From: Romanomermis culicivorax
Lineage: Eukaryota; Nematoda; Enoplea; Mermithida; Mermithidae
Direction of reading: 5' to 3'
NCBI GenBank assembly: GCA_963922205.1
Contig: CAWUHX010000203.1
Span: 161,465 to 225,464, forward strand
DNA length: 64,000 nucleotides
Part shown: piece by piece, positions 1-10,171 of the stretch
Position numbering within the stretch: position 1 is the stretch's first letter
Layout: every line of letters begins with the position of its first letter
Translations under genes and position numbers: made by a program
Notes under the pieces: generated by a model
Databases searched by the model: none
What the model was told of the DNA's origin: nothing
What the model saw: the letters and a program-made list of their open reading frames with translations, nothing else

Positions 1-26
1 AAGCAGTGGTATCAACGCAGAGTACT
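1..26. other. PCR/template-switch adapter remnant at contig end
   Basis: The window opens with AAGCAGTGGTATCAACGCAG followed by AGTACT. This is the SMART-type primer sequence, which is also used (from memory) in PacBio ultra-low-input amplification. It is library DNA, not genome, and marks an untrimmed read or contig end. Bases 27-217 are ordinary flank up to the retrotransposon target duplication, with no feature seen. Confidence 0.93.
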
Positions 27-217
27 ACTCAGAAGTTTCCGTATAGAGGCGGATGAACGTCTCGACTATTTAAAGAAATCCTTATCAATGTGCGGCCCAT
101 CTTGATTTTTTCAAGATTGTGCTCCAGTTGAAAAAGTCGCGATGTGCCCTTGAAAAGAAAGTCGAACATCGGAAAACTCTTAAGGCCCATCTATACTTTT
201 TTCGCTAAAAAACATAC

Positions 218-1637
218 TGTCACATTAACTGAATTTGGGGACCATGTCACATTAAGTAGATTGGTGATCAGTCACATTGACAGGCAAACCCGTACCATAC
301 TCCATAGGCAATATGGCCATGACACTGTGGGTGACATGCTGTGACCCCGTTGGGTGGCCCCGTTTATGGGTTTCAGTTCGGGAACCCAACCCAGCTGGTA
401 CTACCACAGGTAAACCTATGGTGTACCTCGGCCTTGTCCTGGGGTTAGTGCTGTAGAATAATGGACAACGCGGCCGGGTCAGGGGTGTCAATCCCTAGTC
501 CTCATTCACCCGAATGGGGGACGGTGCCATTCGAAGAATGGCTTACTGTAGGGGACCTGATTGTTAACCTTAATCCCCTTTTTAGGCCCTGACCTTAAGA
601 GTCTGAGGGCTTTCTTAACTGAGGGTACTTCCGAGGGAAAACTAGCTTAGGGGAGACTCCCACAAATATACCCTCAACAACAATAACCCCTGAGAAAACT
701 TACGACACCTCTTCTCAAATTACTCGGGGCTGGGCGACGGGTTCGGGGTCAAACACGGGGTCCTACAGACGGTAATGTGGGAACGAACTCCGAGCGATTC
801 GGCGTGGGGATTCGGCGGCTGCTAAACAGCAGGCGGCGATAACTGACGTTTCCTCGGCGAGGGGCGACGGGTCTCTACAATTAACGGCGACGGGACGGGT
901 TCCTACAGTCGGGTTACTGTAGGCGATGTGTGTATGTGTAGGTCGGGGTACGAATATGTAAATTTATTCGACGATTGCCGCAACGCAGTTGACAACAATA
1001 AAATATAATAAAAAATATCGGCGACGGACGCGGACGAAAAGCTGAACACGAAAAACCAGTTAGGCCCAATAATGAGTGACAAAAGACAAAACATGCCCTT
1101 TTAAAGGGCTCCATAAACTACAGTATGCCCTGGGGGGAGTTAACACTCCCCCAAGCTAACTTCTGCAGCGGAAGTCGTTGCAGAAGATGCCTATGATCAC
1201 ATAGACATTTTCCAGTTCACAAAGTTAAGCATTGGGGCGAGTTTTCACTCTCCATGCTTAACATAGGAACGTCACTAGTGAGAATTTCAACTAGTCGTTT
1301 CACGTTGTGAAATGTCGCTAGTTTTTACTGATAAGAAGTGCATGTTGTGCTCTAATTACAGCAATGAGCTCGGAGAGCTTATCTCTAATGGAAATTCTTG
1401 ACTAGCGGGCACATACCGTAGTCTGCGATTGAAAATAATAAATCGAAACGGAAATAAATGTGCGCAAAAGCAACAGAAATAAACATAAAAAGTACACACA
1501 TAAATTGCATGTAAAAAGTATAAAAACGAAACGCAAAATTGATGTAAATTACTGTAACACAAAACATAACAAAAAACATAATGAGAAATTGTGATGTGAA
1601 TCACGTGACGTTCGACGAAATCTATCGGCACGTGACA
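218..1637 (-). repeat. 3' LTR of copy A
   Basis: It is the left direct repeat, near-identical to 14228-15653. Terminal dinucleotides are TG/CA. On the minus strand it holds an AT-rich TATA-like stretch near 1010-990 and an AATAAA at about 968-963, which could serve as promoter and poly(A) signal. Short ORFs inside it are repeated in the other LTR and look non-coding. Confidence 0.93.
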
Positions 1638-2248
1638 CGGCGGTCCTTCGAAAAAGGGCGTCCTCGTCCTTGTGCTCGTCTGCGAGGGTCAAACATTCAG
1701 GTGATGGTGGCGGCGAGCGGTCGATGGTTCAGTGGTTTTTCGGTATGTTCTGGTTTGTGGAATTGTGTCAATGTTGCGTGGAGTTGCTGACATCCATTCC
1801 AGATGCGTGAAGTTGCTGACGTCATTTGATCCCTTCGGTGAAGTTGCCAATTGTCGGTTGATTTGTGAAATCTGAAATGAGACTAAAAGAAAAATTTTGG
1901 AGGCGAGGTATAGGCTATCGCATGGATGCGCCTGCAATGTGAGGCAATACCCTGGTTTAGATGCATTGATCGCTGCTCATTCTCTTCTTTACACTGCTAT
2001 TCCAGCTTGGAACCGAAGTGGGTATTTTGTGAGGGGCACGGTGGTCCTTCGAAAAAGGACGACCCCGTCCGTAAGTAAAGAAGAGAAGAGCTACTTGATT
2101 ACGGGTCGGCGACCTCTGCATCAAGATGTGGGTCAATGAGATCTTGTGTAAAATCTCTATTTGTTGACGGGATCAACAAAGGTGCCGTCTTGATGACCTG
2201 TGAAGTGGAAGGTATCTCCTCTTCTTCTGTAGGCTGAGCAGGTGACAC
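1638..2248 (-). other. 3' untranslated tail of copy A with polypurine-tract candidate
   Basis: No coding signal lies between the integrase stop and the 3' LTR. Next to the LTR a block containing GGTCCTTCGAAAAAGG (about 1636-1669) recurs at about 2038-2071, so the presumptive polypurine/LTR-edge sequence is present twice. A GTTGCTGACGTCA motif (CRE-like core 1817-1824) matches the core of the leader array at 12.0-12.8 kb. Confidence 0.5.
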
Positions 2249-3067
2249 TTAGCGTCTAAGCTGATTGACATGCACAGTATCCTCTTGATCAGTCTCAAGT
2301 CGAATGGTGACATTAGGATAAGCCACATTCGTGACAAAGTAGGGGCCATCATAAATGGGCAATAATTTGGGCGTTAGACCACGTTTTCCAGTAGTGCGCA
2401 GTTTGAGCACTTAATCCCCAACCTTGTATGAGACATCTCGTGCCATGCGGTCGTAGGACCTAGCATAAGCCACCTGTGATCTCTCAATTCTGCTCTGGAT
2501 CAAGGTCAATGCTTTTGTAAAATGCCGTTTGACCTCCATATCATAAGTAGAAACATCTATGATATGGGCTTGAGGATTGAATGAGAGTGCTGCATCAACA
2601 GGTAGCATGGGAGTACGACCATACATGAGCTCAAAGGGTGAATACCCTGTGGACTCATTCATGCTAATGTTGACGGCGAACACAGAATACGGCAGGTGTT
2701 CATCCCAATCAGTATGACCTTGGTGGACATACATACGTAACCGTGTGGCTAGCGTTTGGTTAGCTCTTTCCACTTCTCCGTTTGTCATGGGATGATAAGC
2801 AGTGGAGTGGATTTTCTTAGTTGAACAAATGGTAGTGATTTCAGTCATCAGTTTGGACGTGAAATCAGTACCACAATCAGACTGAAGAATCTGCGGTGCC
2901 CCATGTCTGCAGACAATTTGAGTAACAAAAAGTCGAGCTATAGTTTGCGCGGTAATGTCCGGAATAGCGAAAGCTTCAACCCATTTAGTAAAGTAGTCTA
3001 TAAAAACTACAATAAATCGGTTTCCGTTTTCACTAGTGGTCATTGGTCCCATACAGTCGACACCGAC
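2249..3067 (-). pseudogene. Integrase core and C-terminal domain, copy A (broken)
   Basis: This is the retroviral-type integrase catalytic domain, which would insert the cDNA into host chromatin. The D,D(35)E core is visible: D in VDCMG at the very start, D in SDCGTDF, and E in GEVERANQ. A stop at 2413-2411 interrupts it just after the core. The same frame then continues through a recognisable GPYFV module (GPY/F domain of gypsy integrases) to a final stop at 2251-2249. The N-terminal HHCC zinc module is absent because of a deletion upstream. Copy B shows the same domain at 56.9-57.8 kb. Confidence 0.85.
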
Positions 3068-6000
3068 TCAATGCTGTTAACCCTCTACTGGTGTACGCAA
3101 CAGGATGGTCGTATCCATTTTCGTCCAACTGGCTTAGAACTGCTCCTATCCCCGAAATACTTGCATCAGTTTGAAGTGTAAAGGATTTCGTAAAGTCCGG
3201 ATGGCGCAGGACAGGAGGGTTCAACAACAGCCTCCGGAGTTCGTCCAACGCCGTCTGCTGAGGTTTTGACCACTGGAAGGTAACTTCCTTCCGTAAGAGC
3301 ATGGTCAGCGGCTCACTGAGCCGAGCGCAACCAGGGATGAAACGCCTATAATAAGACACAAGACCAAGAAAAGACTTGATGTCCTTAGCGTTTTGTGGAA
3401 TGGGTAGATCCTGGACGGCAGCCAATTTGACTCTGTCCGGTTCGAGACCTTTCTGTGAGATGCAGTACCCGAGATATTCTACCTCAGAGTGCGAAAACTT
3501 GCACTTGCTCAGTCTGAGCTTCATTCCACCCTGACGGAGACGCGTGAACACATCCGTCAGGCGCTCAAGCATCTGGGTGTGAGAGTTCCCGAACACCAAG
3601 ATGTCATCGAGATAGGTCAGTGCAGTGCGCCACTGCAGTCCTGTAAGAAGCAGATCCATGAGGCGTTGAAACGTCCCAGGGGCATTGCAGAGACCAAAAG
3701 GCAGATAGTTGAACTCGTAAAGTCCAATAGGTGTATTAAACGCCGTTTTCTCTTTGTCTGCCTCGGCAATAGGTATGGACCAGTAGGCGTTAGCCTGGTC
3801 AAGGGTAGTAAAGTATTTCATACCCTTGAGTGTGTCCAGGATATCATCAATCCGTGGGAGAGGATAAACATCCTTTTTCGTGACCTCGTTAAGACCACGA
3901 AAATCAACACACATCCGGTGTGACCCATTTTTCTTGCGCACCAGAACCGTGTTAGTAGCCCAGGGAGAAGTGCTAGGCCGAATAATACATTTTTCCTGGA
4001 GCGCTTTGACTTCTTGTATGATGAGATCCTTTTCCTTGGGCGCGGTGCGGTAAGGGAAACGGCGGACTGGGCGAGCGTCACCCGTGCTGATCTCATGGTG
4101 CACGAGGTCAGTGGAACCTGTGTCCTTTTCATCAATAGCGTAGAGGTCAGTAAATGTGACCAGCAGATCGAGCAGTGCTGCTTTATCCTGTGAGGAGATA
4201 TCTGAAGATATGACAGCATTGGCCTCGATCCACTTACGGTCAAGAATGGTATCGGACTTGACCGCCGATCCCTGTGAGGTATCAGTATGCATCTGCACAT
4301 GACCGATGGTCGTGTGCGGGTAGAGAACCACTGAGTGTGTACTTGGGTTAACTACCTGCAGGGGTATGCGACCATTGGTCACAGTACTCACAGTACCAGC
4401 AAAGTATACATTGCGTTGGTGACCCAAAAGAGGCTCAGGAAAGAAAGCTACCTCGGGCACAGTTGCATACATTGAAGGTACGGGTGCAGTGAATTGTGTT
4501 AGCGAGTGAGGCTCAAGGACAATCAACTCCTGCAAGGGTAGTGCCCCACGAGCAGAAGGTGGATTGTGGATGAGGCCTTCACACCGGACTCGAAGTTCCT
4601 TGAACTGGAGAAAGGATTTCTCCCAGTTCAAGCTGACACAATTGAAGCGTCCGAGGAAGTTCGTCCCCAAGACTAGTTCAGCCGAACAATTCTCTTGAAC
4701 TTGGACTTGAATCCGTTCAGAGACATCAGCCACTGTCACCGTGACATAGGCAGAGCCTAGCAGTAGAATCGGAGACCCATTGGCTCCTATGGGGCGAGCC
4801 CTAGTCTCTGTGAGTACCAAGTAGGGTAACCGGGCCGCCAGCTTGTGATCCAGGAGTGAGAAAACAGCTCCAGTATCAATTAGAGCTTTGGCTTCTACCC
4901 AATTGTTCAGTAGAACCTTGATATGAGGGGTCCTCATTTCAGTGGGGTAGAAAGCTGATACTACGTGACCTGGGTCAGGCACAGAGTCATCAAAGCTCGA
5001 CTCTGGCGCATTGGTTCGCCTCGGTATGGGTAAACCAGTGCGTCTGAGTAAACCTACCAGAGCATAACCAACCGATGTTTCCGGATTGGTCCTAGGAGTA
5101 GGGTGAACCTGAACAGTGAGTACATGGTCGGACCTTTCTCCTGAGCTCTGAGTGGCTCCTAGTGATTCGACCTCAGCATCAGAGAGTGGTGGCACCTCTA
5201 GTACAGGGGATGCAGGTGCATCAGAATCACTAGGCTCGCGAAAACGGGCTTTCTCAAGTGTAACTGGAGAATTTCCAGGCAGGGGTCGAGGACAGTTTGA
5301 TCCTGACCTAGCCATAAAATGACCACTAGCCCGTCTAGAAGAAGTCCCGCTTCCTCTGGTTGACCCATGGGATGAGGCAATGGAGGAAGCTCGCGAGGGT
5401 GGCCGAGAAAGGGACGAAGTCCTTGATCTTGATCGAGACCCGGACCTGTGGGAGGCCCTTGACAGTGAACGTGTGTTCTCCCACCAGGGTTCGATCTGAT
5501 CAATCTCAGCTGCTGTCAATAGAAGTGGCAGTTCTACCGCATTCAGTCGACAGACATGTTGTTGGTAGTCAAACGTAATATTCTGGAATTGTTCTAAAAA
5601 GTCCAATTCAAGAATCAGATCGACCAGTGCCCAGAAAGGAGACGTAGTCTTACACACATGGAGATGTATATCCACTCGTGTGTGTGGCTGACGGGTTCCA
5701 GGCAACATTATCTCATACGGTCCTGAAAGGAGAGTATGGACAGCTTTACCATTGATACTCATCAATGGATTAAAGTGGTGATGTTGCTGGAAGGCCATCG
5801 CCGCCTTCGGACTTTCTTTGATCAGCGCTTTGTGAAGGCGTTGACTAATGATAGTCCATGGACAACCAGTATCAAGGAAAGTGGGAGTCTCCTTGTGGTC
5901 AACCAGTACGACAAAACACGGAGTGATCCTGTCTAACTGAGTTGGCACATCGTTCTGTACGTAATGAAAACCTACCCAACGCTGAACTTTCCGGAGGAGA

Positions 6001-6659
6001 TTCAGCGGAGAGTATTGGCTAACAAACCGAACCTGTCTTTTCCGCAGGCGGTAAGTGAGGTAATAGGAGATCCCAGCGTAGATGAGAAATCCTGTACGGG
6101 CCAGTACTGCCAGGGCAATGAGTGTGTTAAAGACCAGCTGCACTGGTCCACTCAGGAGAGACTGTAAGCCCTGCATGAGGTTATGCTGCTGACCAGTAAT
6201 CACATGGTTTGCTGCCAGACCAACACCTTCCAGTGAGGCTCTGATGTCAGTTCCTACCCCTGCAACCGCTTGATACAGGGTATCTGGTTGTAGGGATAAA
6301 CCAGCGGTATAATTTACCAACCAGTTCAAGACCGCTTCAATTTGCTCAGTCTTGTAAACATACTGTTTAAAGAAAGCAAAACTTGAAGGGGTCATCACCA
6401 ACTGATCATGAAAGAGCGCAGGAGCGTCAAAGTGAGTGACGTTGAAGCGCTGTTTCCAGAACAGCTCAAGCGGAATGTGGCTCACATGGACCATGCCAGA
6501 TTCAGTAAACCAGCTGGAGCGATTTCGGAAAATCCCTGTAAAGTGGTGGTCACACGGCACCTTTGGGCTGAATTTAGTGAGATCTGGGCCACCGGGGGTG
6601 GCAAAATAAATGGTACCGCCAACCTGTACGGGTAAATACTTGTAACAGGTGTCCCCCAC
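3033..6659 (-). CDS. Env C-terminal part, two retropepsin domains, RT and partial RNase H (copy A)
   Basis: This 1208-residue open stretch continues in frame from the upstream one across a single TGA (6662-6660), so the GTG start is probably not real. In order: the C-terminal glycoprotein ectodomain (1-170), a membrane anchor (~174-200) followed by a basic tail, and retropepsin-like domain 1 with DTG at 263-265. Next come an Arg/Ser-rich linker (~398-450), retropepsin 2 with DTG at 595-597 and LGTNFL near 664-670, and reverse transcriptase (~870-1060; YLDD at 1016-1019, LPFGL near 986). RNase H starts at ~1155 (QTDAS) but is cut short. The sequence departs from gypsy RNase H after residue ~1190, at a deletion joining directly to integrase. 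The enzymes would process the polyprotein and make cDNA. Copy B lacks domain 1. Confidence 0.88.
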   Translation of the reverse strand: MGDTCYKYLPVQVGGTIYFATPGGPDLTKFSPKVPCDHHFTGIFRNRSSWFTESGMVHVSHIPLELFWKQRFNVTHFDAPALFHDQLVMTPSSFAFFKQYVYKTEQIEAVLNWLVNYTAGLSLQPDTLYQAVAGVGTDIRASLEGVGLAANHVITGQQHNLMQGLQSLLSGPVQLVFNTLIALAVLARTGFLIYAGISYYLTYRLRKRQVRFVSQYSPLNLLRKVQRWVGFHYVQNDVPTQLDRITPCFVVLVDHKETPTFLDTGCPWTIISQRLHKALIKESPKAAMAFQQHHHFNPLMSINGKAVHTLLSGPYEIMLPGTRQPHTRVDIHLHVCKTTSPFWALVDLILELDFLEQFQNITFDYQQHVCRLNAVELPLLLTAAEIDQIEPWWENTRSLSRASHRSGSRSRSRTSSLSRPPSRASSIASSHGSTRGSGTSSRRASGHFMARSGSNCPRPLPGNSPVTLEKARFREPSDSDAPASPVLEVPPLSDAEVESLGATQSSGERSDHVLTVQVHPTPRTNPETSVGYALVGLLRRTGLPIPRRTNAPESSFDDSVPDPGHVVSAFYPTEMRTPHIKVLLNNWVEAKALIDTGAVFSLLDHKLAARLPYLVLTETRARPIGANGSPILLLGSAYVTVTVADVSERIQVQVQENCSAELVLGTNFLGRFNCVSLNWEKSFLQFKELRVRCEGLIHNPPSARGALPLQELIVLEPHSLTQFTAPVPSMYATVPEVAFFPEPLLGHQRNVYFAGTVSTVTNGRIPLQVVNPSTHSVVLYPHTTIGHVQMHTDTSQGSAVKSDTILDRKWIEANAVISSDISSQDKAALLDLLVTFTDLYAIDEKDTGSTDLVHHEISTGDARPVRRFPYRTAPKEKDLIIQEVKALQEKCIIRPSTSPWATNTVLVRKKNGSHRMCVDFRGLNEVTKKDVYPLPRIDDILDTLKGMKYFTTLDQANAYWSIPIAEADKEKTAFNTPIGLYEFNYLPFGLCNAPGTFQRLMDLLLTGLQWRTALTYLDDILVFGNSHTQMLERLTDVFTRLRQGGMKLRLSKCKFSHSEVEYLGYCISQKGLEPDRVKLAAVQDLPIPQNAKDIKSFLGLVSYYRRFIPGCARLSEPLTMLLRKEVTFQWSKPQQTALDELRRLLLNPPVLRHPDFTKSFTLQTDASISGIGAVLSQLDENGYDHPVAYTSRGLTALSRCRLYGTNDH

Positions 6660-9245
6660 TCAGTACGAATGGTAGACATAAGTGGTGTTGACCTTTTGAC
6701 ACGGCCATATCGTCAGTGCTTCACCCGTAAATTCCGCCATCAGATCATTTCTTTGAAGAAATGCCCGGGCTCCTAGTGTAGGGTCAAAACGAAGCAACTG
6801 CCAAGTCAGATCAAGGTAGCGTTGAGCGTGCGAGCACAACTCTAGCCACATGAACCGAAAATTGTTAATTTCCGACTCTTTGATCTGCTGAGCCAGGTAG
6901 TTCAGTTTGGCATTGACGGGGTCAGGGACGGAGTCCTTTGCCAATCGGAACAACCTCTGGGTCAAATTTAATCTTCCGTGGATGCGTAGAAGAAGACCCT
7001 GATCCGTTCGCACTGTATTCAACCGGAGGTCAGGACACAGTCGAAACACACGAGAGCTTCCCGGGATCTTCAGGGCGACCTGCAAATCATCGATGATGAT
7101 GTGGTTCCCTGACACAGACGCAGTGTAATTACCTTGTGGCCGATAATGGCACTGTGCTGTAAAGTTTGTGGCAGGCCAAACAATTACCCCGTCTAGAGTA
7201 GTGCATTGACCTGCAGTGGGACTGCATCCACCTACATCTCCTAAGGTACTTAGAGCTGTAGTGCCATGCCACGAAGCGACCTGTCCCTCCTCGATGAAGA
7301 GGTTAGTCACTGTCTTGCAGACGTCATTGCAGCACCACGAGTACATCACCTCCAGTGTTTGGTTAGTGCTATAAAAGCCAGGACGTATTTCCACGAGCTT
7401 TTGTAAACCAAACACCTTTGTGCGATGTGCTAGTGTACAGGCTGCAGGCCCGAGGTGCTGAGTAGTAATGACGTCCGCAGTAATGCCCCTAGAGCCGAAA
7501 AAACCAGTATTTGTGCATACCTTACGATTCCGCAAGGTACATTTCCATGCTTTAGTCGTGATTGGATCAGAAATAGGTACATATACTGTAACATTCATGC
7601 GTCGTGGACTCCACCAAGATTTTGGTGGTTTGCATTCAACTTTTTGAGGTAACTCAAGTGGATGACCGCTTTTTGAAAGACCACAAAATTGGTATTGAGT
7701 AGCATGTGTTGCAGAGCTCACTCCTAAGAACAGTAGTGTCACGAAGGCCCAATTTATTACAAACAAAATATTTACAAACGGTGTCTGCAAATTTACACCA
7801 AAATTTACAGTTTTCACCTGTCGGGCGGCTTCATTCTTCGACGTCGTCATCGTCGGACGACACGGGTTCCTCTCCGGGGAACTCGATGACCAAGCCTCCT
7901 CCGGGGTGGACTTCTCGAAGAACGCCAATCTTCGGGGACCGCGGGACGGTTGCCGTCGGAAATGGCGAGGCCTCGGTGACATTGACGGCGTTGTGAACGG
8001 CGGGCAACGGTTCTCCAAAGGCATTGGCGACCGGTTGCTGCGGCGCAATTGCCGCCAAAGTTTGGGCTCCCGTCCTCGTTGTCGTCGGTGACGTGGCAAC
8101 AACTGCTGTGGGCCGCACGTTGCGACTGGCTTGCTCCACAGCGGGGCGGACGGCGTCCACTGCCGGCGATGATGGTTCACTGTCCAACAGGATCTTGTCC
8201 ACCGGGGTGGCGCCGATAGTTCCGTCGGCGATAAACTTGAGCGCCCATCCAGCGACGTCGGGTCCCAAAATCCGCAACACCGCCGGTGCCGATAGCATGA
8301 CATCGGCGGCCGTAAGCGCCTCAACCTCGAACGGCTCGTTGAGTAGCGCCCAGGGGAGGTGCGGATACTTTTTGACCAAATCGGTTGACCAAACAGCCCG
8401 CATCGCGTCGGTGACGGATGAGGAATCTGTAAACAAGAAATCATTAAAGCCGGTGACTTGTAAGGATATCTAATTTTTGGACCTGAAACTCCAGAAAAAG
8501 AAGGTAGTTTACCTATCAGATTCATTGATTCCAGTTGACCGACAACCTCCAACGCGGAGTCCGTGGGAATTCCAGGCGGCCGTCCCTGGTTGATAGCACG
8601 TGCCGTGGGCGCCTGTGTACCTTCCGTCGGTCGATACGACGCGATTACGCTGACGTCGCCAGTCGTTTTCGGTGTCGCTGACGGGTTTACGTTGACCGGC
8701 GTCGCATATTTCGGTGGTGGCGGCGGAAAAGTCGACAACGGAGTCGCTGAAACCACTGCCGTAGCTGAAAAACCAATACTGATTACACAGACAGGATAAC
8801 ACAGTTGTGAGCAATCCGCCAGGTGTTCAGCCAAAACTTCATCATCCAGATCAAATAGATCTGGGTGAAGAAGACCGTCGGTAATCCTTACAGCATTATT
8901 TTGCCGTGGAGGTGACTGATATTGGTTCCCTGTCCCGTGAGGAGATGGGTTAGCATACCTCCGAAAATTTCCACTTGCCCCCTGAGGAGAATAACCAGAG
9001 TTACCAAAATTAGTCTCACCAGGCAGTGTCGAATTTCGATTGGGGCAAGCCGTTGCCCGGTGCACTCGTAGTTTTCCACAATGCGGGCAGGGTCTGTCGC
9101 ATCGGTCAGTCGGGTGCGCCCTCGTTCGACAAAAATAGCAACGGCTGGCGCCGGTGGCGGAGGCGGTGCTAGGGCCGGTGCTATCGGGATTTTGTGCCCC
9201 GCAAGTAGCGTCGTTGTGGGTGCAGCGTCCATGGTAGGAGCACAT
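6660..9245 (-). CDS. Nucleocapsid zinc knuckles and envelope glycoprotein N-part (copy A)
   Basis: This is an 861-residue open frame. Two CCHC knuckles (residues 36-49, CX2CX4HX4C; 53-67, with one extra residue) mark Gag nucleocapsid. A Pro/Ser-rich stretch follows. Residues ~285-480 look like an out-of-frame reading of a better coding frame (see 7831-8426). From about residue 490 a hydrophobic signal/anchor (plus-strand ~7775-7700) precedes a Cys-rich, N-glycosylatable ectodomain. Blocks shared with copy B include [11 protein letters not shown]-x-D-x-C, TLGD and [11 protein letters not shown]-x-E-L-C helix, a later Trp/Cys segment and then CYKYLPV in the next frame segment resemble class III (gB-like) fusogens; this family call is inference. 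Gag, Env and Pol form one frame, interrupted at the end by TGA. Confidence 0.8.
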   Translation of the reverse strand: MCSYHGRCTHNDATCGAQNPDSTGPSTASATGASRCYFCRTRAHPTDRCDRPCPHCGKLRVHRATACPNRNSTLPGETNFGNSGYSPQGASGNFRRYANPSPHGTGNQYQSPPRQNNAVRITDGLLHPDLFDLDDEVLAEHLADCSQLCYPVCVISIGFSATAVVSATPLSTFPPPPPKYATPVNVNPSATPKTTGDVSVIASYRPTEGTQAPTARAINQGRPPGIPTDSALEVVGQLESMNLIGKLPSFSGVSGPKIRYPYKSPALMISCLQIPHPSPTRCGLFGQPIWSKSIRTSPGRYSTSRSRLRRLRPPMSCYRHRRCCGFWDPTSLDGRSSLSPTELSAPPRWTRSCWTVNHHRRQWTPSAPLWSKPVATCGPQQLLPRHRRQRGREPKLWRQLRRSNRSPMPLENRCPPFTTPSMSPRPRHFRRQPSRGPRRLAFFEKSTPEEAWSSSSPERNPCRPTMTTSKNEAARQVKTVNFGVNLQTPFVNILFVINWAFVTLLFLGVSSATHATQYQFCGLSKSGHPLELPQKVECKPPKSWWSPRRMNVTVYVPISDPITTKAWKCTLRNRKVCTNTGFFGSRGITADVITTQHLGPAACTLAHRTKVFGLQKLVEIRPGFYSTNQTLEVMYSWCCNDVCKTVTNLFIEEGQVASWHGTTALSTLGDVGGCSPTAGQCTTLDGVIVWPATNFTAQCHYRPQGNYTASVSGNHIIIDDLQVALKIPGSSRVFRLCPDLRLNTVRTDQGLLLRIHGRLNLTQRLFRLAKDSVPDPVNAKLNYLAQQIKESEINNFRFMWLELCSHAQRYLDLTWQLLRFDPTLGARAFLQRNDLMAEFTGEALTIWPCQKVNTTYVYHSY
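7831..8426 (-). CDS. Alternative acidic C-terminal exon reached by splicing (copy A)
   Basis: Removing the intron at 8512-8427 joins the upstream frame (after a phase-1 G at 8513) to a different frame, open to a stop at 7833-7831. It encodes about 198 residues with ordinary protein composition: Leu/Ala/Val-rich at first ([15 protein letters not shown]), Pro/Thr/Ala-rich in the middle, and ending in SSDDDDVEE. The overlapping frame is Arg/Ser/Pro-rich as expected of a shadow. I do not recognise a family. Because it ends before Env, splicing would give Gag with this tail and no Env-Pol. The splice sites are predicted by eye only. Confidence 0.55.
8427..8512 (-). other. Predicted 86-bp intron in copy A
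   Basis: The minus-strand donor is GATAG|GTAAAC and the acceptor is TTGTTTACAG|ATTCC. The interior is pyrimidine-rich and contains no in-frame stop, so the unspliced transcript stays open into Env. The spliced one shifts to the acidic exon. Confidence 0.6.
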
Positions 9246-10171
9246 CTGTAGATGTGCCCCTGATGGGCGATCGCCGGCGGTTTGGACACGCGTCGACGGC
9301 GTGGATGACGGCGTCCAATTTCTCGAAGGCGGCGCCGATTACTGAGCCGTAAGTCGCGCAACATGAGCCGTGAGCCGGGCCACCTCCGATTGTAAATGTC
9401 GAACCTCGTCGGACGGCGTGGCCGACGGACGTTGAGCGGTGCTCCTTTAATTCGACATTGACCTGACGTTGTCGGCGGTCCTGTGTTCTGAAGAGAAAAC
9501 AGCATTAGATGGGGCAGTATACCTAATCTCATCCCGAAAAATCTGTGATTCCGCGTAACAAGCTGCTTTGAGAGTCTCTTCAAGAGTTGTGAACTCCCTG
9601 AACTTAACACTATCTCTAAGGACTGGTCTCAACCCTCTCAGAAAGATAGGTTTAATAATAGAATCCCTAACGTCAGTCGCGAGATCCGGATAAGCCACCC
9701 TGGACAGTCTCTTAAGGTGCTCAAGGTAGACTATCGCGGATTCAGTCGGCTTCTGCAGGCGATCCTGGATCAACTGCTGATGCAGATCTGAATCACGCCC
9801 TACTGGAAAGTCTCTCCTAGAAAAGCTGTGAACTCTTCGTAGCGGGTAGGCTGCGGAGTACCACTGCTAAAGTCCCGGTAGGATGCCAGAGCAGGACCTG
9901 TGAGGCAAGACTCCAAAAACGCGATTTTATATGCATGATCCGCTTCTGTTACCCCTTGAAGTGTAAAGAAGCGGGTCAAGTGGGATATAAAATCCGTTAT
10001 GGACTCACCAAAAGCACCTGAAAAGGCAGGAGGGGCCATGAAGCTGGACACAGGAGGGTGCCTTCTGCCATTCATAGCCTCCAGCTTTTGGTTGAGTGGT
10101 CCAAGGGCATTCTCAAATGCAGCTTGGACCTTATTCTCAATCTGTGAAGGTAAATCAATTTCTGACTTCAT
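9246..10171 (-). pseudogene. Gag capsid region, copy A (frameshifted)
   Basis: Retrotransposon Gag: the first 123 residues (10171-9800) contain the capsid-like segment seen in gypsy gags (FTLQGVTEADHAYKIAFLES, then a Gly-Pro-Ala turn). The frame shifts at about 9803 in a T-run. The next 108 residues (9773-9447) carry the capsid C-terminal part, closely matching copy B (LFLRGL/LFVEGM, then FTTLEE/FTTLKE). In-frame TAA codons occur at 9446-9444 and 9341-9339. Between them lies a heptad-like segment (EVRHLQSEVARLTAHV) that corresponds to a coiled-coil spacer in copy B. The shell protein cannot be made intact from this copy. Confidence 0.8.

Noticed and set aside
1356..1631. Phe/Cys-rich minus-strand frames in the LTRs
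   Set aside because: Repeated in both LTRs, with codon content that follows AT-rich LTR sequence and no domain.
3489..3923. 144-residue plus-strand frame
   Set aside because: It lies wholly opposite the reverse transcriptase of copy A, which shows YLDD and other RT motifs; it is a shadow.
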